A stretch of DNA of 64,000 bases from CAMEON01 sp963643175 (GCA_963643175.1 CAVIJF010000003.1:1-64000), one strand, 5' to 3'; shown: positions 16,305 through 25,049, numbered from the stretch's first letter. Made by a program: numbers and translations. The notes: generated from the letters alone by a model not told the origin.

Positions 16305-17039
16305 ATGGACACAAGGAAATTTGACAATCAGAGTACGCTTGTGGTGGCACACCGCGGGCTGTCTGGGCTGGAGCGGGAGAATACCGCCTCTGCCTTTGTG
16401 GCGGCGGGCAACCGCCCGTATTACGGCATTGAGACCGATGTATACCGCACCAACGACGGGCATTTCGTCATCAACCATGACGGAAACCTGCAGCGCATCG
16501 CGGGGGAGAATCTCGGCGTGGAGGGGCTGTCATGGGACAGCCTCCGCAAAATCGTGCTGTTCGACACCGACGGCACCAAGGGGCGGTATGACCTGCGGCT
16601 GGCGAATCTGGAAAACTATATCAGCATATGCAAAAAGTATGAGAAGTACTGCGTGCTGGAGCTGAAGAGCATCTTCACACAGGAGGAGACAGACGCCATG
16701 ATCCGCCTGATTGAAGGGCTGGGCTGGCTGGATCACGTCATTTTCATTTCCTTCCACTATGAGGATCTGGAGAAGGTGCGTGCCGCCCTGCCGGAGCAGC
16801 CCTGCCAGTTCCTGACGGGGGAGAATGGTGACGGGCTGATTGCCCGTCTGCGTGACGACCGGATGGACATTGATATTCTCCACACCTCGCTGACCCGCGA
16901 GCGCGTTGAGGCGATGCACGCCGCCGGGCTGAAAATCAACTGCTGGACAGTGGACGACCCGGAACGTGCCGCCGAACTGGCATCGTGGGGCGTGGATTTC
17001 ATTACGACCAACATCTGCGAGGGAACGAGGGGGCAGTAA
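16305..17039 (+). CDS. Glycerophosphodiester phosphodiesterase
   Basis: A 244-residue GDPD-family enzyme with a TIM-barrel fold. AHRGLSGLERENT carries the first catalytic histidine and the glutamate, GIETDVYRTNDG the metal-binding E-x-D, and FVINHDGNLQRI the second histidine; the C-terminal NCWTVDDPERAAEL is typical. It would split glycerophosphodiesters to glycerol-3-phosphate plus an alcohol. No signal peptide, so cytoplasmic. GGAGGACATTTATA precedes the ATG. The link with an upstream glycoside hydrolase suggests catabolism of a phosphodiester-bearing glycan or a glycosylated glycerophosphate, but this is inference. The hairpin in repeat A4 is the only nearby candidate for termination. Confidence 0.9.
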   Translation: MDTRKFDNQSTLVVAHRGLSGLERENTASAFVAAGNRPYYGIETDVYRTNDGHFVINHDGNLQRIAGENLGVEGLSWDSLRKIVLFDTDGTKGRYDLRLANLENYISICKKYEKYCVLELKSIFTQEETDAMIRLIEGLGWLDHVIFISFHYEDLEKVRAALPEQPCQFLTGENGDGLIARLRDDRMDIDILHTSLTRERVEAMHAAGLKINCWTVDDPERAAELASWGVDFITTNICEGTRGQ

Positions 17040-17079
17040 GCAGCATTGCACCCCGGCTTCCGGATGATTCAGCCGGATG

Positions 17080-17260
17080 CCGGAACGCTGCCTCTGACCC
17101 GTGCCGCTCCCGGTCCAGGCGCAGGGATGCAAGGGGCGGCAGCCCCTTGCACAAGAAAGCTAAAAACTCGCTCTTCCCCTCCGGGGAAGAGCGCTCTGCA
17201 GGCGCGGGGCGGGGGGATGGGGTACCGGCAGAAAGCGGAAATCCTTGGGTGTGACCGGGG
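17080..17260. repeat. Family A composite repeat, copy A4
   Basis: GCAGGGATGCAAGGGGCGGC then AGCCCCTTGCACAAGAAAGC, CTCTTCCCCTCCGGGGAAGAG, CGCTCTGCAGGCGCGG and GGGGGGATGGGG. The GAGGGTGCCGAAAACCGCCC piece lies on the right (17280-17300) rather than the left, so the parts are permuted. It separates the glycoside hydrolase operon from pgi. Confidence 0.78.
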
Positions 17261-17357
17261 GCGCCGTTGCCGGCGTTCCGGAGGGTGCCGAAAACCGCCC
17301 GGCACCCCGATACCCCGCAAAAAGTAAGTGCCTTCCCCGAAACCTCCCGAAAAGCCC

Positions 17358-17386
17358 TTGCAAAACCGGACGGTTTGTTGTATAAT
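17358..17386 (+). promoter_or_regulatory. Promoter of pgi
   Basis: TTGCAA (17358-17363), 17 bases, TATAAT (17381-17386). Confidence 0.78.
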
Positions 17387-17448
17387 AAGGGGCGTGGTCA
17401 ATGCACAGTATGCATGAATCTGTTCCTGAGCAAGAAAGGAAAAGGAAT

Positions 17449-18783
17449 ATGTCAATACGTTTCAGTCAGCAGTATGCCGCCCCCTTCGTTCGCCCGGAGG
17501 AATGCGCACAGCTCCAGCCCATGGTGAACGCTGCCCATGAGCTGCTCATTTCGCATAGCGGTGCGGGCAGTGACTTCCTCGGTTGGACAACCCTGCCCGA
17601 GGACTACGACCGTGCGGAATTTGCCCGCATCAAGGCGGCGGCGGAGCGCATCAGAAAGTCCTGCGACGTGTTCATCGCCATCGGAATCGGCGGCTCCTAC
17701 CTCGGCGCACGGGCTGTCATCGAGTTTGTGAAGTCCCCGCTGTACAATAACCTCCGGAAGGATACCCCCGACATCTACTTCGCCGGGAACTGCATCAGCG
17801 CCGCTGCCCTGTCCGAACTGGTCAGCATCTGCGAGGGACGCGATGTGTGCGTCAATGTCATCTCCAAGTCCGGCACTACGACAGAGCCGGCTGTGGCGTT
17901 CCGCGTTTTCCGCGCACTGCTGGAGAAAAAGTACGGGAAGGAGGGCGCACGGGAGCGCATCTTCGTCACCACCGACCGGCAGAAGGGCACGCTCAAGCAC
18001 TTTTCGGATGAGGCGGGCTATGAAACCTTCGTCGTCCCCGACGACGTGGGCGGGCGCTTCTCGGTGCTGACGGCGGTCGGACTGCTGCCCATCGCGGTTG
18101 CGGGTATCAACATTGATGAGTTGATGGCGGGTGCCGCCGACGCCATGCGGCAGTACAGCAGCCCCGACCTTGCGGTAAACGATGCCTACCGGTATGCAGC
18201 CCTGCGCAATATCCTGTACCGCAAGGGCAAGACGACCGAGATCCTGGTCGGCTATGAGCCGTGCGCCGCTATGCTCAACGAGTGGTGGAAGCAGCTCTTC
18301 GGCGAGAGCGAGGGCAAGGATCAGAAGGGAATATTCCCCGCCTCGGTTATCTTCTCCACCGACCTGCATTCGCTGGGGCAGTATATCCAGGACGGCACGC
18401 GCAACCTGTTTGAGACGGTCATTTCCATTGAGAATAACCCGGTTTCCTTCCCCATCCCGGATGACCCCGCCAACATCGACGGGCTGAACTTCCTGTCCGG
18501 CATGGATCTCAACGCCGTGAAAAAGACCGCCATGCAGGCGACACTGCTGGCGCACAACGACGGCGGCGTGCCCAATCTGCTGTTGGAGCTGAGTGACCGG
18601 AGTGAACGGACGCTGGGACAGTTGATTTATTTCTTCGAGCTGGCGTGCGCCGTTTCCGGGTATCTGCTGGGGGTCAATCCCTTCAACCAGCCCGGCGTGG
18701 AGGCGTACAAGAAGAACATGTTTGCCCTGCTGGGCAAGCCCGGATACGAGGACATGAAGGCGGCGCTGGAAGCCCGCCTGTAA
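17449..18783 (+). CDS. pgi: Glucose-6-phosphate isomerase
   Basis: Interconverts glucose-6-phosphate and fructose-6-phosphate in glycolysis and gluconeogenesis. The 444-residue length is normal for the short Firmicutes form. Visible are the phosphate-binding stretch FIAIGIGGSYLGARAV (about 70-85), the SKSGTTTEP motif (about 140-148) and the C-terminal family signature around QPGVEAYKKNMFALLG, with the catalytic lysine. AGAAAGGAAAAGG precedes the ATG. Monocistronic, between its own promoter and the large hairpin at 18811. With pckG in this window it fits an organism using both glycolysis and gluconeogenesis. Confidence 0.97.
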   Translation: MSIRFSQQYAAPFVRPEECAQLQPMVNAAHELLISHSGAGSDFLGWTTLPEDYDRAEFARIKAAAERIRKSCDVFIAIGIGGSYLGARAVIEFVKSPLYNNLRKDTPDIYFAGNCISAAALSELVSICEGRDVCVNVISKSGTTTEPAVAFRVFRALLEKKYGKEGARERIFVTTDRQKGTLKHFSDEAGYETFVVPDDVGGRFSVLTAVGLLPIAVAGINIDELMAGAADAMRQYSSPDLAVNDAYRYAALRNILYRKGKTTEILVGYEPCAAMLNEWWKQLFGESEGKDQKGIFPASVIFSTDLHSLGQYIQDGTRNLFETVISIENNPVSFPIPDDPANIDGLNFLSGMDLNAVKKTAMQATLLAHNDGGVPNLLLELSDRSERTLGQLIYFFELACAVSGYLLGVNPFNQPGVEAYKKNMFALLGKPGYEDMKAALEARL

Positions 18784-18810
18784 TCCGGGGACGCTCCGGC
18801 AAACACATAA

Positions 18811-18855
18811 CGCAAAACCCGCGGCGGGTGCTTCGCACCCGCCGCGGGTTTTGCG
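18811..18855. terminator. Large bidirectional hairpin between pgi and proC
   Basis: A perfect 21-bp stem (CGCAAAACCCGCGGCGGGTGC and its complement) around a TTC loop. The T and A runs are inside the stem, so it can act for both converging transcripts. Confidence 0.85.
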
Positions 18856-18882
18856 CACGGTTCCGCGCGGAACCGCTTCGGT

Positions 18883-19695
18883 TCAATGCTTTCCCAGCTT
18901 TGCCGTTTTGTCAAACGCCGCGCGAACCGCCTGTATGGCAGCGTTCCGGAAGCCGTTCTGCTCCAGCGCGGCGACGCCCTCAATGGTCGTGCCGCCGGGA
19001 CTGCATACCGCATCCTTCAGCTCGCCGGGGTGCTTTCCGGTTTCCAGCACCATGGCGGCACTGCCCCGGAGCATGGCGGCGGCGTAGGTCTGCGCCTTGG
19101 CGCGCGGCAGTCCGCACGCGACGCCCCCGTCCGCCAGCGCCTCGGCGAAGAGGTAGGCAAACGCGGGACCGCAGCCGGTCAGCGTGCCGGCGGCGTCAAT
19201 CAGCTTCTCCGGCAGCTCGTCCAGCAGACCCGCCCCCGCCATCAGGGTGCGGAATTCCGCCATATCAGCGGCTGTCACGTGTGCGTTGGGGGCGCACAGG
19301 ATGACGCCCTGCCCGATGGCGCAGGGGGTGTTGGGCATGATGCGCAGGATGGGTCTGTCCGCCCCGAACAGCTCTTCCAGCCGCGCAAGGCTGATGCCTG
19401 CCAACATGGACACCAGCACCGTTCCGGGGGCAACAGCGGGCGCAATCTCCGCCGCCAGCTCCCCGATCATGCCCGGCTTGACGCCCAGAAACAGGAACCG
19501 GCAGGAGGCGGCAAGCGCCGCGTTGCTGTCGCCGGCGGGACAGCCCAGCCGCGCGGCGGCGGCGCGGGTATGCTCCGGCGTATGGCAGATAACCGCGATG
19601 CGGTCAGCGGGCAGGGCGCCCAGCGCCGCCTGCGCCAGTGCGCCCCCCATGTTGCCGGCACCGATGAAGCCGGCGGTAATCGTAAAGTCCGACAT
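18883..19695 (-). CDS. proC: Pyrroline-5-carboxylate reductase
   Basis: Last step of proline synthesis: reduces pyrroline-5-carboxylate with NAD(P)H. The 270-residue protein opens with the dinucleotide site FIGAGNMGGALAQAAL (about 10-25), has IMPNTPCAIGQG (about 118-129) and the C-terminal signature around VCSPGGTTIEGVAALE (about 235-250), which contacts substrate. The ATG at 19695 follows GAGGGAGGAAAAAGCA. It lies 35 bases downstream of proA, so proB-proA-proC form one operon. Confidence 0.97.
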   Translation of the reverse strand: MSDFTITAGFIGAGNMGGALAQAALGALPADRIAVICHTPEHTRAAAARLGCPAGDSNAALAASCRFLFLGVKPGMIGELAAEIAPAVAPGTVLVSMLAGISLARLEELFGADRPILRIMPNTPCAIGQGVILCAPNAHVTAADMAEFRTLMAGAGLLDELPEKLIDAAGTLTGCGPAFAYLFAEALADGGVACGLPRAKAQTYAAAMLRGSAAMVLETGKHPGELKDAVCSPGGTTIEGVAALEQNGFRNAAIQAVRAAFDKTAKLGKH

Positions 19696-19730
19696 TGCTT
19701 TTTCCTCCCTCGGCGGTAAACGGCAACCGC

Positions 19731-20999
19731 TTACCGCACCTGACCGTTTCCGGTGATGATGTACTTGTAGGTGGTCAGCTCGCAAAGCCCCATGGGTCCG
19801 CGGGCATGCAGTTTCTGCGTGGAGATGCCCATCTCACAGCCGAGCCCGAATTCGCCTCCGTCGGTGAAGCGGGTGGAGACGTTGACGTAAACGGCGGCAC
19901 TGTCCACGGCGGCGGTAAAGCGGCGGGCGGCGGCGTCATCGGACGTCACGATGCACTCGCTGTGCCCGGTGGAGTGTTGCGCGATGTGTGCGATGGCGTC
20001 CTCCAACGAATCCACCACGCGCACCGCCAGAATGTAATCCAGAAATTCCGTGTCGAAATCCCGCTCGCCGGCAGGGGTTCCCGGAATGATTGCGGCGGCG
20101 GCGCTGTCCAGCCGCAGTTCGACCGGTACCTCGCCCCGCGCCGCCCGCTCGTCCACGACAGCCGCCCGGAGACGGGGCAGGAATGCGGCAGCCGCCGCGC
20201 GGTGCACCAGACAGACTTCCGCCGCATTGCAGACCGACGGGCGGGAGGTCTTGGCGTTGACCATGATGCGCACCGCCATATCCGGATCGGCGGCTTTGTC
20301 CACGTACACATGGCAGATACCGGTTCCGGTCTGGATACAGGGCACCGTTGCGTTTTCCACGCAGGCGCGGATCAGCCCTGCGCCGCCGCGCGGAATCAGC
20401 AGATCGACCAGTCCGTCTGCCGTCATCAGCTCGGTCGCGCTCGCCCGGCTGGTGTCCTCCAGCAGGTTGATGCAGTCCGGCGAAACGCCCGGAACCGCCG
20501 CCTGCGCAATGCCCGCTTTGAGCGCCGCCATGACTGCGGAACAGGTGGCGTGCGCCTCCTTGCCACAGCGTAGGACGCAGGCGTTCCCGCTCCGGACTGC
20601 CAGCGCCACCGCATCGGAGGTCACGTTGGGGCGGCTTTCGTAAATGATGGCAATCAGACCGAACGGCACCCGCACCTTGCGGATTACCATTCCGTTCGGG
20701 CGCGTTACCTCCGAGAGCACCGCGCCGACCGGGTCGGGCAGATATGCCACATCCCGCACGCCCTGCGCCATGCCGGCAATGCGCTTGTCCGTCAGCAGAA
20801 GTCTGTCTGCCATGACGGGCGGAATGACCCCGGCGGACGCTTCCATGTCGCGTGCGTTGGCGGCGAGGATGTCCTCCCCGTGCGCCAGCAGGCTGTCTGC
20901 CATGCAGAGCAGGAGACGCTGCTTGTCCTCCTGTCCGACCGACGCCAGCACCGCTGCCGCCGCCTTGGTTCTGACCAGTATTTCATGCGTGGTCTGCAT
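19731..20999 (-). CDS. proA: Gamma-glutamyl phosphate reductase
   Basis: Second step of proline synthesis: reduces glutamyl-5-phosphate to the semialdehyde. 422 residues, an aldehyde-dehydrogenase-fold protein. Recognisable are IIYESRPNVTSDA (about 115-127), SGNACVLRCGKEA (about 136-148), IPRGGAGLI, and the active-site cysteine in SRPSVCNAAE. The C-terminus has the family's GGEFGLGCEMGISTQ and ARGPMGL. The start is two bases after the proB stop, so the two are translationally coupled. Confidence 0.97.
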   Translation of the reverse strand: MQTTHEILVRTKAAAAVLASVGQEDKQRLLLCMADSLLAHGEDILAANARDMEASAGVIPPVMADRLLLTDKRIAGMAQGVRDVAYLPDPVGAVLSEVTRPNGMVIRKVRVPFGLIAIIYESRPNVTSDAVALAVRSGNACVLRCGKEAHATCSAVMAALKAGIAQAAVPGVSPDCINLLEDTSRASATELMTADGLVDLLIPRGGAGLIRACVENATVPCIQTGTGICHVYVDKAADPDMAVRIMVNAKTSRPSVCNAAEVCLVHRAAAAAFLPRLRAAVVDERAARGEVPVELRLDSAAAAIIPGTPAGERDFDTEFLDYILAVRVVDSLEDAIAHIAQHSTGHSECIVTSDDAAARRFTAAVDSAAVYVNVSTRFTDGGEFGLGCEMGISTQKLHARGPMGLCELTTYKYIITGNGQVR

Positions 21000-21001
21000 T
21001 C

Positions 21002-21784
21002 TTACACCTCCCGCATCCGTTTGCCGGACAGAAATTTCGTGCCGACCGGACGCCCCTCCGCAATATCGTAGAGCAGGAGCGGGTTCTGTCCGTTGGCAAT
21101 CACCATATCCACGCCGGCGTCGCCCGCAATCTGCGCCGCCCGCAGTTTCGTCACCATGCCGCCGGTGCCCAGCGCGGAGCCTTTTCCGCCTGCCAGCGAC
21201 AGAATATGCCCGTCCAGCTTCTCCACGACCGGAATCAGCCGCGCCTGCGGATTGATGTGCGGGTCGGCGTCGTACAAGCCGTCAATGTCCGAGAGCAGAA
21301 CCAGCAGATCGGCGCCCACGCTGGCTGCCACCGTCGCGGACAGCGTGTCGTTGTCCCCGATGCCCAGCTCCTCGGTGGATACCGTGTCGTTTTCATTGAT
21401 GATGGGCAGGACGCGGAACGTAAGCAGCCGCTCCAGCGTGTTGTGGAAGTTCTCCTTGCGCACCGGGTCGCCGATGTCCGGCGCGGTAATCAGGAGCTGT
21501 GCCACTGTATGGTTGTACTCGGCGAACAGCTTGTCGTAAATATACATCAGCTCGCACTGCCCGACGGCTGCTGCTGCCTGCTTGGTTGGGGCATCCGTGG
21601 GACGCGCACCGAGGTTCAGCTTGCCGACGCCCATGGCGATGGCGCCGGAGGACACCAGAATGATTTCATGCCCGGCGTTTTTCAGGTCGCTGATGACGCG
21701 GCACAGATCCGCCACGCGGCGGATATTGGTGCGCCCGGTGGAGTGGGTCAGGGTGGAGGTTCCGATTTTAATGACGATTTTCAT
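21002..21784 (-). CDS. proB: Glutamate 5-kinase (short form without PUA domain)
   Basis: First, feedback-controlled step of proline synthesis: phosphorylates glutamate with ATP. The 260-residue protein is an amino-acid kinase fold: VIKIGTSTLTHS (about 4-15), ILVSSGAIAMG (about 41-51), NENDTVSTEELGIGDND (about 133-149), LLSDIDGLYDADP and GTGGMVTKLRAA. Many bacterial ProB proteins (about 365 residues) carry a C-terminal PUA domain; it is absent here, as in several other Firmicutes. The promoter is not clear; the long inverted repeat at 21837-21890 lies just upstream of the gene. Confidence 0.96.
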   Translation of the reverse strand: MKIVIKIGTSTLTHSTGRTNIRRVADLCRVISDLKNAGHEIILVSSGAIAMGVGKLNLGARPTDAPTKQAAAAVGQCELMYIYDKLFAEYNHTVAQLLITAPDIGDPVRKENFHNTLERLLTFRVLPIINENDTVSTEELGIGDNDTLSATVAASVGADLLVLLSDIDGLYDADPHINPQARLIPVVEKLDGHILSLAGGKGSALGTGGMVTKLRAAQIAGDAGVDMVIANGQNPLLLYDIAEGRPVGTKFLSGKRMREV

Positions 21785-21836
21785 GTCTTTTTCCGATTCC
21801 TGTATTCTTTATGTAGATGGATGCTGTCGCCGCCGG

Positions 21837-21890
21837 CTTAAGACTTCACCGCGCAATTCCGATGGTGCAATTGTGTGGTGAAGCCTTAAG
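21837..21890. repeat. Long inverted repeat between proB and the DUF624-like gene
   Basis: CTTAAGACTTCACCGCGCAA pairs with TTGTGTGGTGAAGCCTTAAG, with only G-U-compatible changes, around a short loop. The stop codon of the upstream DUF624-like gene is formed by its first bases. It probably terminates that gene. A related hairpin lies at 22876-22927. Confidence 0.75.
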
Positions 21891-22845
21891 GCTCAGCGGG
21901 GGTTTCCTGCGGCTTCACCGGGTCTATCATGTACTTTTTGATGACCGGCCAGACCGCGTAGGTGTACATGAACGCCGACAGCGCGGGGACGATGAGGAGG
22001 GGAATGGCGATGATGCCGTATATCCGCATCGGGATGCACACGGCAATCAGTCCCGCGCACAGTCCCAGCAGGACGACGATTCCCAGAATCGCCATCAGGT
22101 TGCGCTTGATGCCCAGTGCCGTGAAGATCAGCGCGTTCTTGAGTATCTTGCGTATCTTCATGTCGAATGTCACCAGCATGACATAGATGTAGAAGCGCAT
22201 CACGATCCAGATGATGAACAGTGCCACAATCATGACGTACATAAAGTTGGTGAAGCCCGATGGCTCCGCGTAGTAGAAGTACTGGAAGTCAAAGGAGAGC
22301 GCGAAGAGGATGAGGCAGTCCCAGAGCCCTAAGAAAAACCCCTGCTTCAGGTTGCGGCGGATGGCGTAGAAGTAATCCGACAGGATGAATACGCCCTCCC
22401 CCTTGACTAGATTCCGCAGGATGTAGGCGGATCCGACCTTCTGCCAGCCGTAGGTGACAACCTGAAAGACCGCCAACCCGGCGATAATCCACCAGATGGG
22501 CGTATTGTAGGCGTGTACGCGGAAAAGACCGGAGAACAGACTCAGCAGCGTATTGCCGGTCGCCGTCGGTGCGGCGGTTTGCGCACCCAGCAGGGCAGGG
22601 TACAGCGCAAAGTACTGGCTGTCCGCCTTGGGTCCCGTGAAGTATGCAAAGAAGCACAGCAGGAGCGGCAGGAACTGCACAAGCAGCACGAGGTTCACCG
22701 AAACCAGCTTCCAGAACTTGCGCCCTAACAGCTTGAAGAAATACCCCAATGTGGGGGTCGTGTCCTCCCCCTTTTCGACGCCGCGCCCGTCCCGCATGGG
22801 ATTGAGCAGGCGCAGGGGACCTTTACCTTTTTTTGTGGAACTCAT
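21886..22845 (-). CDS. YesL/DUF624-like integral membrane protein
   Basis: A 319-residue protein with a charged N-terminus (about 1-30), then about six membrane helices: VSVNLVLLVQFLPLLLCFFA (about 48-67), PIWWIIAGLAVFQVV, LGLWDCLILFALS, NFMYVMIVALFIIWIVM, LMAILGIVVLLGLCAG and IPLLIVPALSAFMYTY. The pattern (GYFFKLLGRKFWKL near the first helix) resembles the YesL/DUF624 family, whose members often sit in carbohydrate-uptake loci in Bacillota. No sugar transporter is adjacent, so the function is unknown. GGAAGGACACAGTC precedes the ATG. Confidence 0.75.
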   Translation of the reverse strand: MSSTKKGKGPLRLLNPMRDGRGVEKGEDTTPTLGYFFKLLGRKFWKLVSVNLVLLVQFLPLLLCFFAYFTGPKADSQYFALYPALLGAQTAAPTATGNTLLSLFSGLFRVHAYNTPIWWIIAGLAVFQVVTYGWQKVGSAYILRNLVKGEGVFILSDYFYAIRRNLKQGFFLGLWDCLILFALSFDFQYFYYAEPSGFTNFMYVMIVALFIIWIVMRFYIYVMLVTFDMKIRKILKNALIFTALGIKRNLMAILGIVVLLGLCAGLIAVCIPMRIYGIIAIPLLIVPALSAFMYTYAVWPVIKKYMIDPVKPQETPAEP

Positions 22846-22875
22846 GACTGTGTCCTTCCTTTTCGGGTTCAGGTA

Positions 22876-22927
22876 TCACCGCACAATCCGTGTCCGGCGC
22901 ACTTGCATCACCGGAACTGTGCTGTGA
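22876..22927. repeat. Imperfect hairpin upstream of the DUF624-like gene
   Basis: TCACCGCACAATCCGTGTCC begins the left arm; CCGGAACTGTGCTGTGA forms the right arm. It shares TCACCGC-CAATTCCG with the repeat at 21837. Together the two hairpins bracket the DUF624-like gene. Confidence 0.6.
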
Positions 22928-22941
22928 AACTTTTTTTATAT

Positions 22942-23270
22942 CTATATCGGCACCGTGTGCAGAGTATTCCTTAGGGCGAGCAACAGTGCCGTGCGCGCGA
23001 GGAACGGCACCGGAACCGACAGCAGTGCCGCGAACACCCGCGCCCAGAACAGGACGGATGCACACCCGCCGGCAGGTGGGCGGATACGACGCGCGCGGCG
23101 TCCGCACCGTTCATGCACAGGCGTGCCGACAGGAATCCGACCGCTGGCGTACCGAGCGAAATCAGTCCGTCCACGCAGAGTCATGCCCGGACGGGCAGGC
23201 GGGACAGGGTGCCCCGGGCGGCGGAAACAGCGGACAGCAGGGGCAGAAGTCTTCCGGAATTACGGCTCAT
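22942..23270 (-). pseudogene. Decayed membrane-protein gene (possible SpoIIIAE fragment)
   Basis: A good ribosome-binding site (CGGAGGTTCTGCT) precedes MSRNSGRLLPLLSAVSAARG, which stops at TGA (23183-23181). The same frame resumes as LCVDGLISLGTPAVGFLSAR, and after a frameshift ASVLFWARVFAALLSVPVPF continues to 22942. A TATACT -10 lies at 23359-23364. One stop plus one frameshift indicates a dead gene. VDGLISLGT and VLFWARVFAALLSVPVP faintly recall conserved parts of the stage III sporulation protein AE (V-SLIGLGTET...VLFS-LLI-LI--LLVP). That match is short and uncertain; the gene could be any small membrane protein. Confidence 0.4.
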
Positions 23271-23432
23271 AGCAGAACCTCCGTTACAGAAACGTATCGG
23301 CAGAGTGTATGAGCGGGCGGCGGGCGGTATGCAGTCCACGCCCAGAATGTTATCCTACAGTATAACAAAAAAATGTGTTTCTGGTATGAACAAACGCGGT
23401 CGGAGAAAAGTATTTTTGCCCGGATGAGGTGC

Positions 23433-24800
23433 TCATTCCACTTCCCTCGTCAGCTTCTTGATCCATGTGTACCGGTTGACCTTGATACAGCCGGGGATGC
23501 ACTTGAGAACCTGATCGGCGTTGAGGCAGCAGATGACCGCCACGGGGGACCACTTGAAAACGAACGCCGCCAACAGGGACAGCGGAATCACGATGACCCA
23601 GATGTTGATGAGGTCGTTCCAGAATACGAATTTTGCGTCGCCGCCGCCCCGGATAAGCCCGATGATGGTCGGCATTTCATAGGCAGTGCCGAAGCCGGTG
23701 AAGCACAGAACCAGAATAAACTGCTCCGCAAGGCGGTAGGTTTCGTCCGACATATCGTACAGCGACAGGATGGGGTAGCGCAGGGCGAACAGCAGGAGAC
23801 TGGTGCACAGCCCGATTCCGAGAAACATGAGCTGGAGCGTGCGGGTATATGCCTTGATTTTGTCCATCTGCCCGCTGCCGATGGCGGTTCCGATCAGGAT
23901 AGATGCCGCCGATGCCGCGCCGACCGAGGCGACTTTAAGCGTCTGGAACAGCGTGGATGCCACCGAGTTGGCGGCGATGGCGTTGGCGTTCATGTGCCCT
24001 AAAATGGCGGTCTGGAGTGCCACTGCCACGCCGAACATCAGGGAGGTGAACAGCATGGGGCGGACGAGCCGCAGGAAATCCTTCATCAGCTCCCGGTCGG
24101 GGTGGAAGATGTCGGCTATCCGCCAGCCGAGCTTCCTGTCTGCCTTCAGGGCAAACACCAGCACCACGGTGAATTCCATGGCGCGTGCCGCCGTTGTGGC
24201 GATGGCGGCGCCGGTGGCGCCCAGCGCCGGGGCACCCAGATGCCCGCCAATCAGCAGGTAGTTGAGTGAGATGTTGACGATCAGTGCCGCCAGCGAGACC
24301 CAGAAGCCGATGCGCACGGTCTCCACACTCCGGAGCATGGCGAGCAGAATCTGACTCAGGGCGAAGAGGAGGTAGGAGTATTTCATGACACGCAGATACT
24401 CCACGCCGGCGGCGCGGATGGCGGGGTCGGGCGTGAAAATGGCGAGGATGCCCTCCGGTGCCACGCAGGCGGCGACAAACAGGAACAGGGATATACCCGC
24501 GCCGACCAGAAACGCGCCGGGCAGAAATTTGCGGATGGCATCCGGACGGTTCTTGCCCCAGTACTGACTTCCCAGCACCACGATGCCGTCCCCCACGCCC
24601 ATCATGAGCTGCTGGAACACGAACTGAACCTGATTGACGGCGCTGACGCCGGACATGGCGATTTCACTGTATGCGCCGATCATCACGTTGTCGGCAAGAT
24701 TGACGCCGAGCGTGATGATATTGTACAGAACCAGCATGAACCAGATGGAAAAGAAGCGCTTATAGAACGCCGGATCGCGGACGATTGTGTCGGACTTCAT
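23433..24800 (-). CDS. MATE-family multidrug/metabolite exporter
   Basis: A 455-residue protein with twelve predicted membrane helices in two homologous halves. The N-terminal stretch FFSIWFMLVLYNIITLGVNL followed by ADNVMIGAYS, and VGDGIVVLGSQYWGKN, are typical of the MATE family; the second half opens at about residue 240 (RLVRPMLFTSLMFGVAVALQ). It exports drugs or metabolites against H+ or Na+. The start follows GAAAGGAACC. It lies downstream of rpsU on the same strand, after a terminator, with no clear promoter in the 35-base gap, so it may rely on read-through. Confidence 0.9.
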   Translation of the reverse strand: MKSDTIVRDPAFYKRFFSIWFMLVLYNIITLGVNLADNVMIGAYSEIAMSGVSAVNQVQFVFQQLMMGVGDGIVVLGSQYWGKNRPDAIRKFLPGAFLVGAGISLFLFVAACVAPEGILAIFTPDPAIRAAGVEYLRVMKYSYLLFALSQILLAMLRSVETVRIGFWVSLAALIVNISLNYLLIGGHLGAPALGATGAAIATTAARAMEFTVVLVFALKADRKLGWRIADIFHPDRELMKDFLRLVRPMLFTSLMFGVAVALQTAILGHMNANAIAANSVASTLFQTLKVASVGAASAASILIGTAIGSGQMDKIKAYTRTLQLMFLGIGLCTSLLLFALRYPILSLYDMSDETYRLAEQFILVLCFTGFGTAYEMPTIIGLIRGGGDAKFVFWNDLINIWVIVIPLSLLAAFVFKWSPVAVICCLNADQVLKCIPGCIKVNRYTWIKKLTREVE

Positions 24801-24836
24801 GTGACGTAACCGGTTCCTTTCTGACAGAACATCAAA

Positions 24837-24865
24837 AAGCGAACCGTTTCCGGTTCGCTTGATGA
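24837..24865 (-). terminator. Terminator after rpsU
   Basis: On the minus strand AAGCGAACCG, GAAA loop, CGGTTCGCTT followed by TTT. Confidence 0.88.
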
Positions 24866-24872
24866 ATACAAA

Positions 24873-25049
24873 TCACTTGTACTTTCTCTTGCGGGCTGCC
24901 TCGGACTTCTTCTTCCGCTTTACGCTGGGCTTCTCATAGCACTCGCGCTTACGCAGCTCCACCAAGGTCCCCGAGCGGGCAACCTGACGCTTAAAGCGGC
25001 GGATTGCACTGTCCAAAGGCTCGCCTTCCTTGACTCTTACCTCTGCCAT
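24873..25049 (-). CDS. rpsU: 30S ribosomal protein S21
   Basis: Translated from the minus strand: MAEVRVKEGEPLDSAIRRFK, then RQVARSGTLVELRKRECYEK, then PSVKRKKKSEAARKRKYK; 58 residues, the normal length of S21, with its basic C-terminal tail. S21 joins the small subunit platform near the anti-Shine-Dalgarno end of 16S rRNA. The start follows GGGAGGGAAAACAGGA. It has a textbook promoter (25119-25147) and terminator (24837-24865). Confidence 0.96.
   Translation of the reverse strand: MAEVRVKEGEPLDSAIRRFKRQVARSGTLVELRKRECYEKPSVKRKKKSEAARKRKYK

Noticed and set aside
21785..21886. T-box or other amino-acid leader upstream of proB
   Set aside because: Only the inverted repeat is present; no specifier loop or T-box sequence is recognisable.
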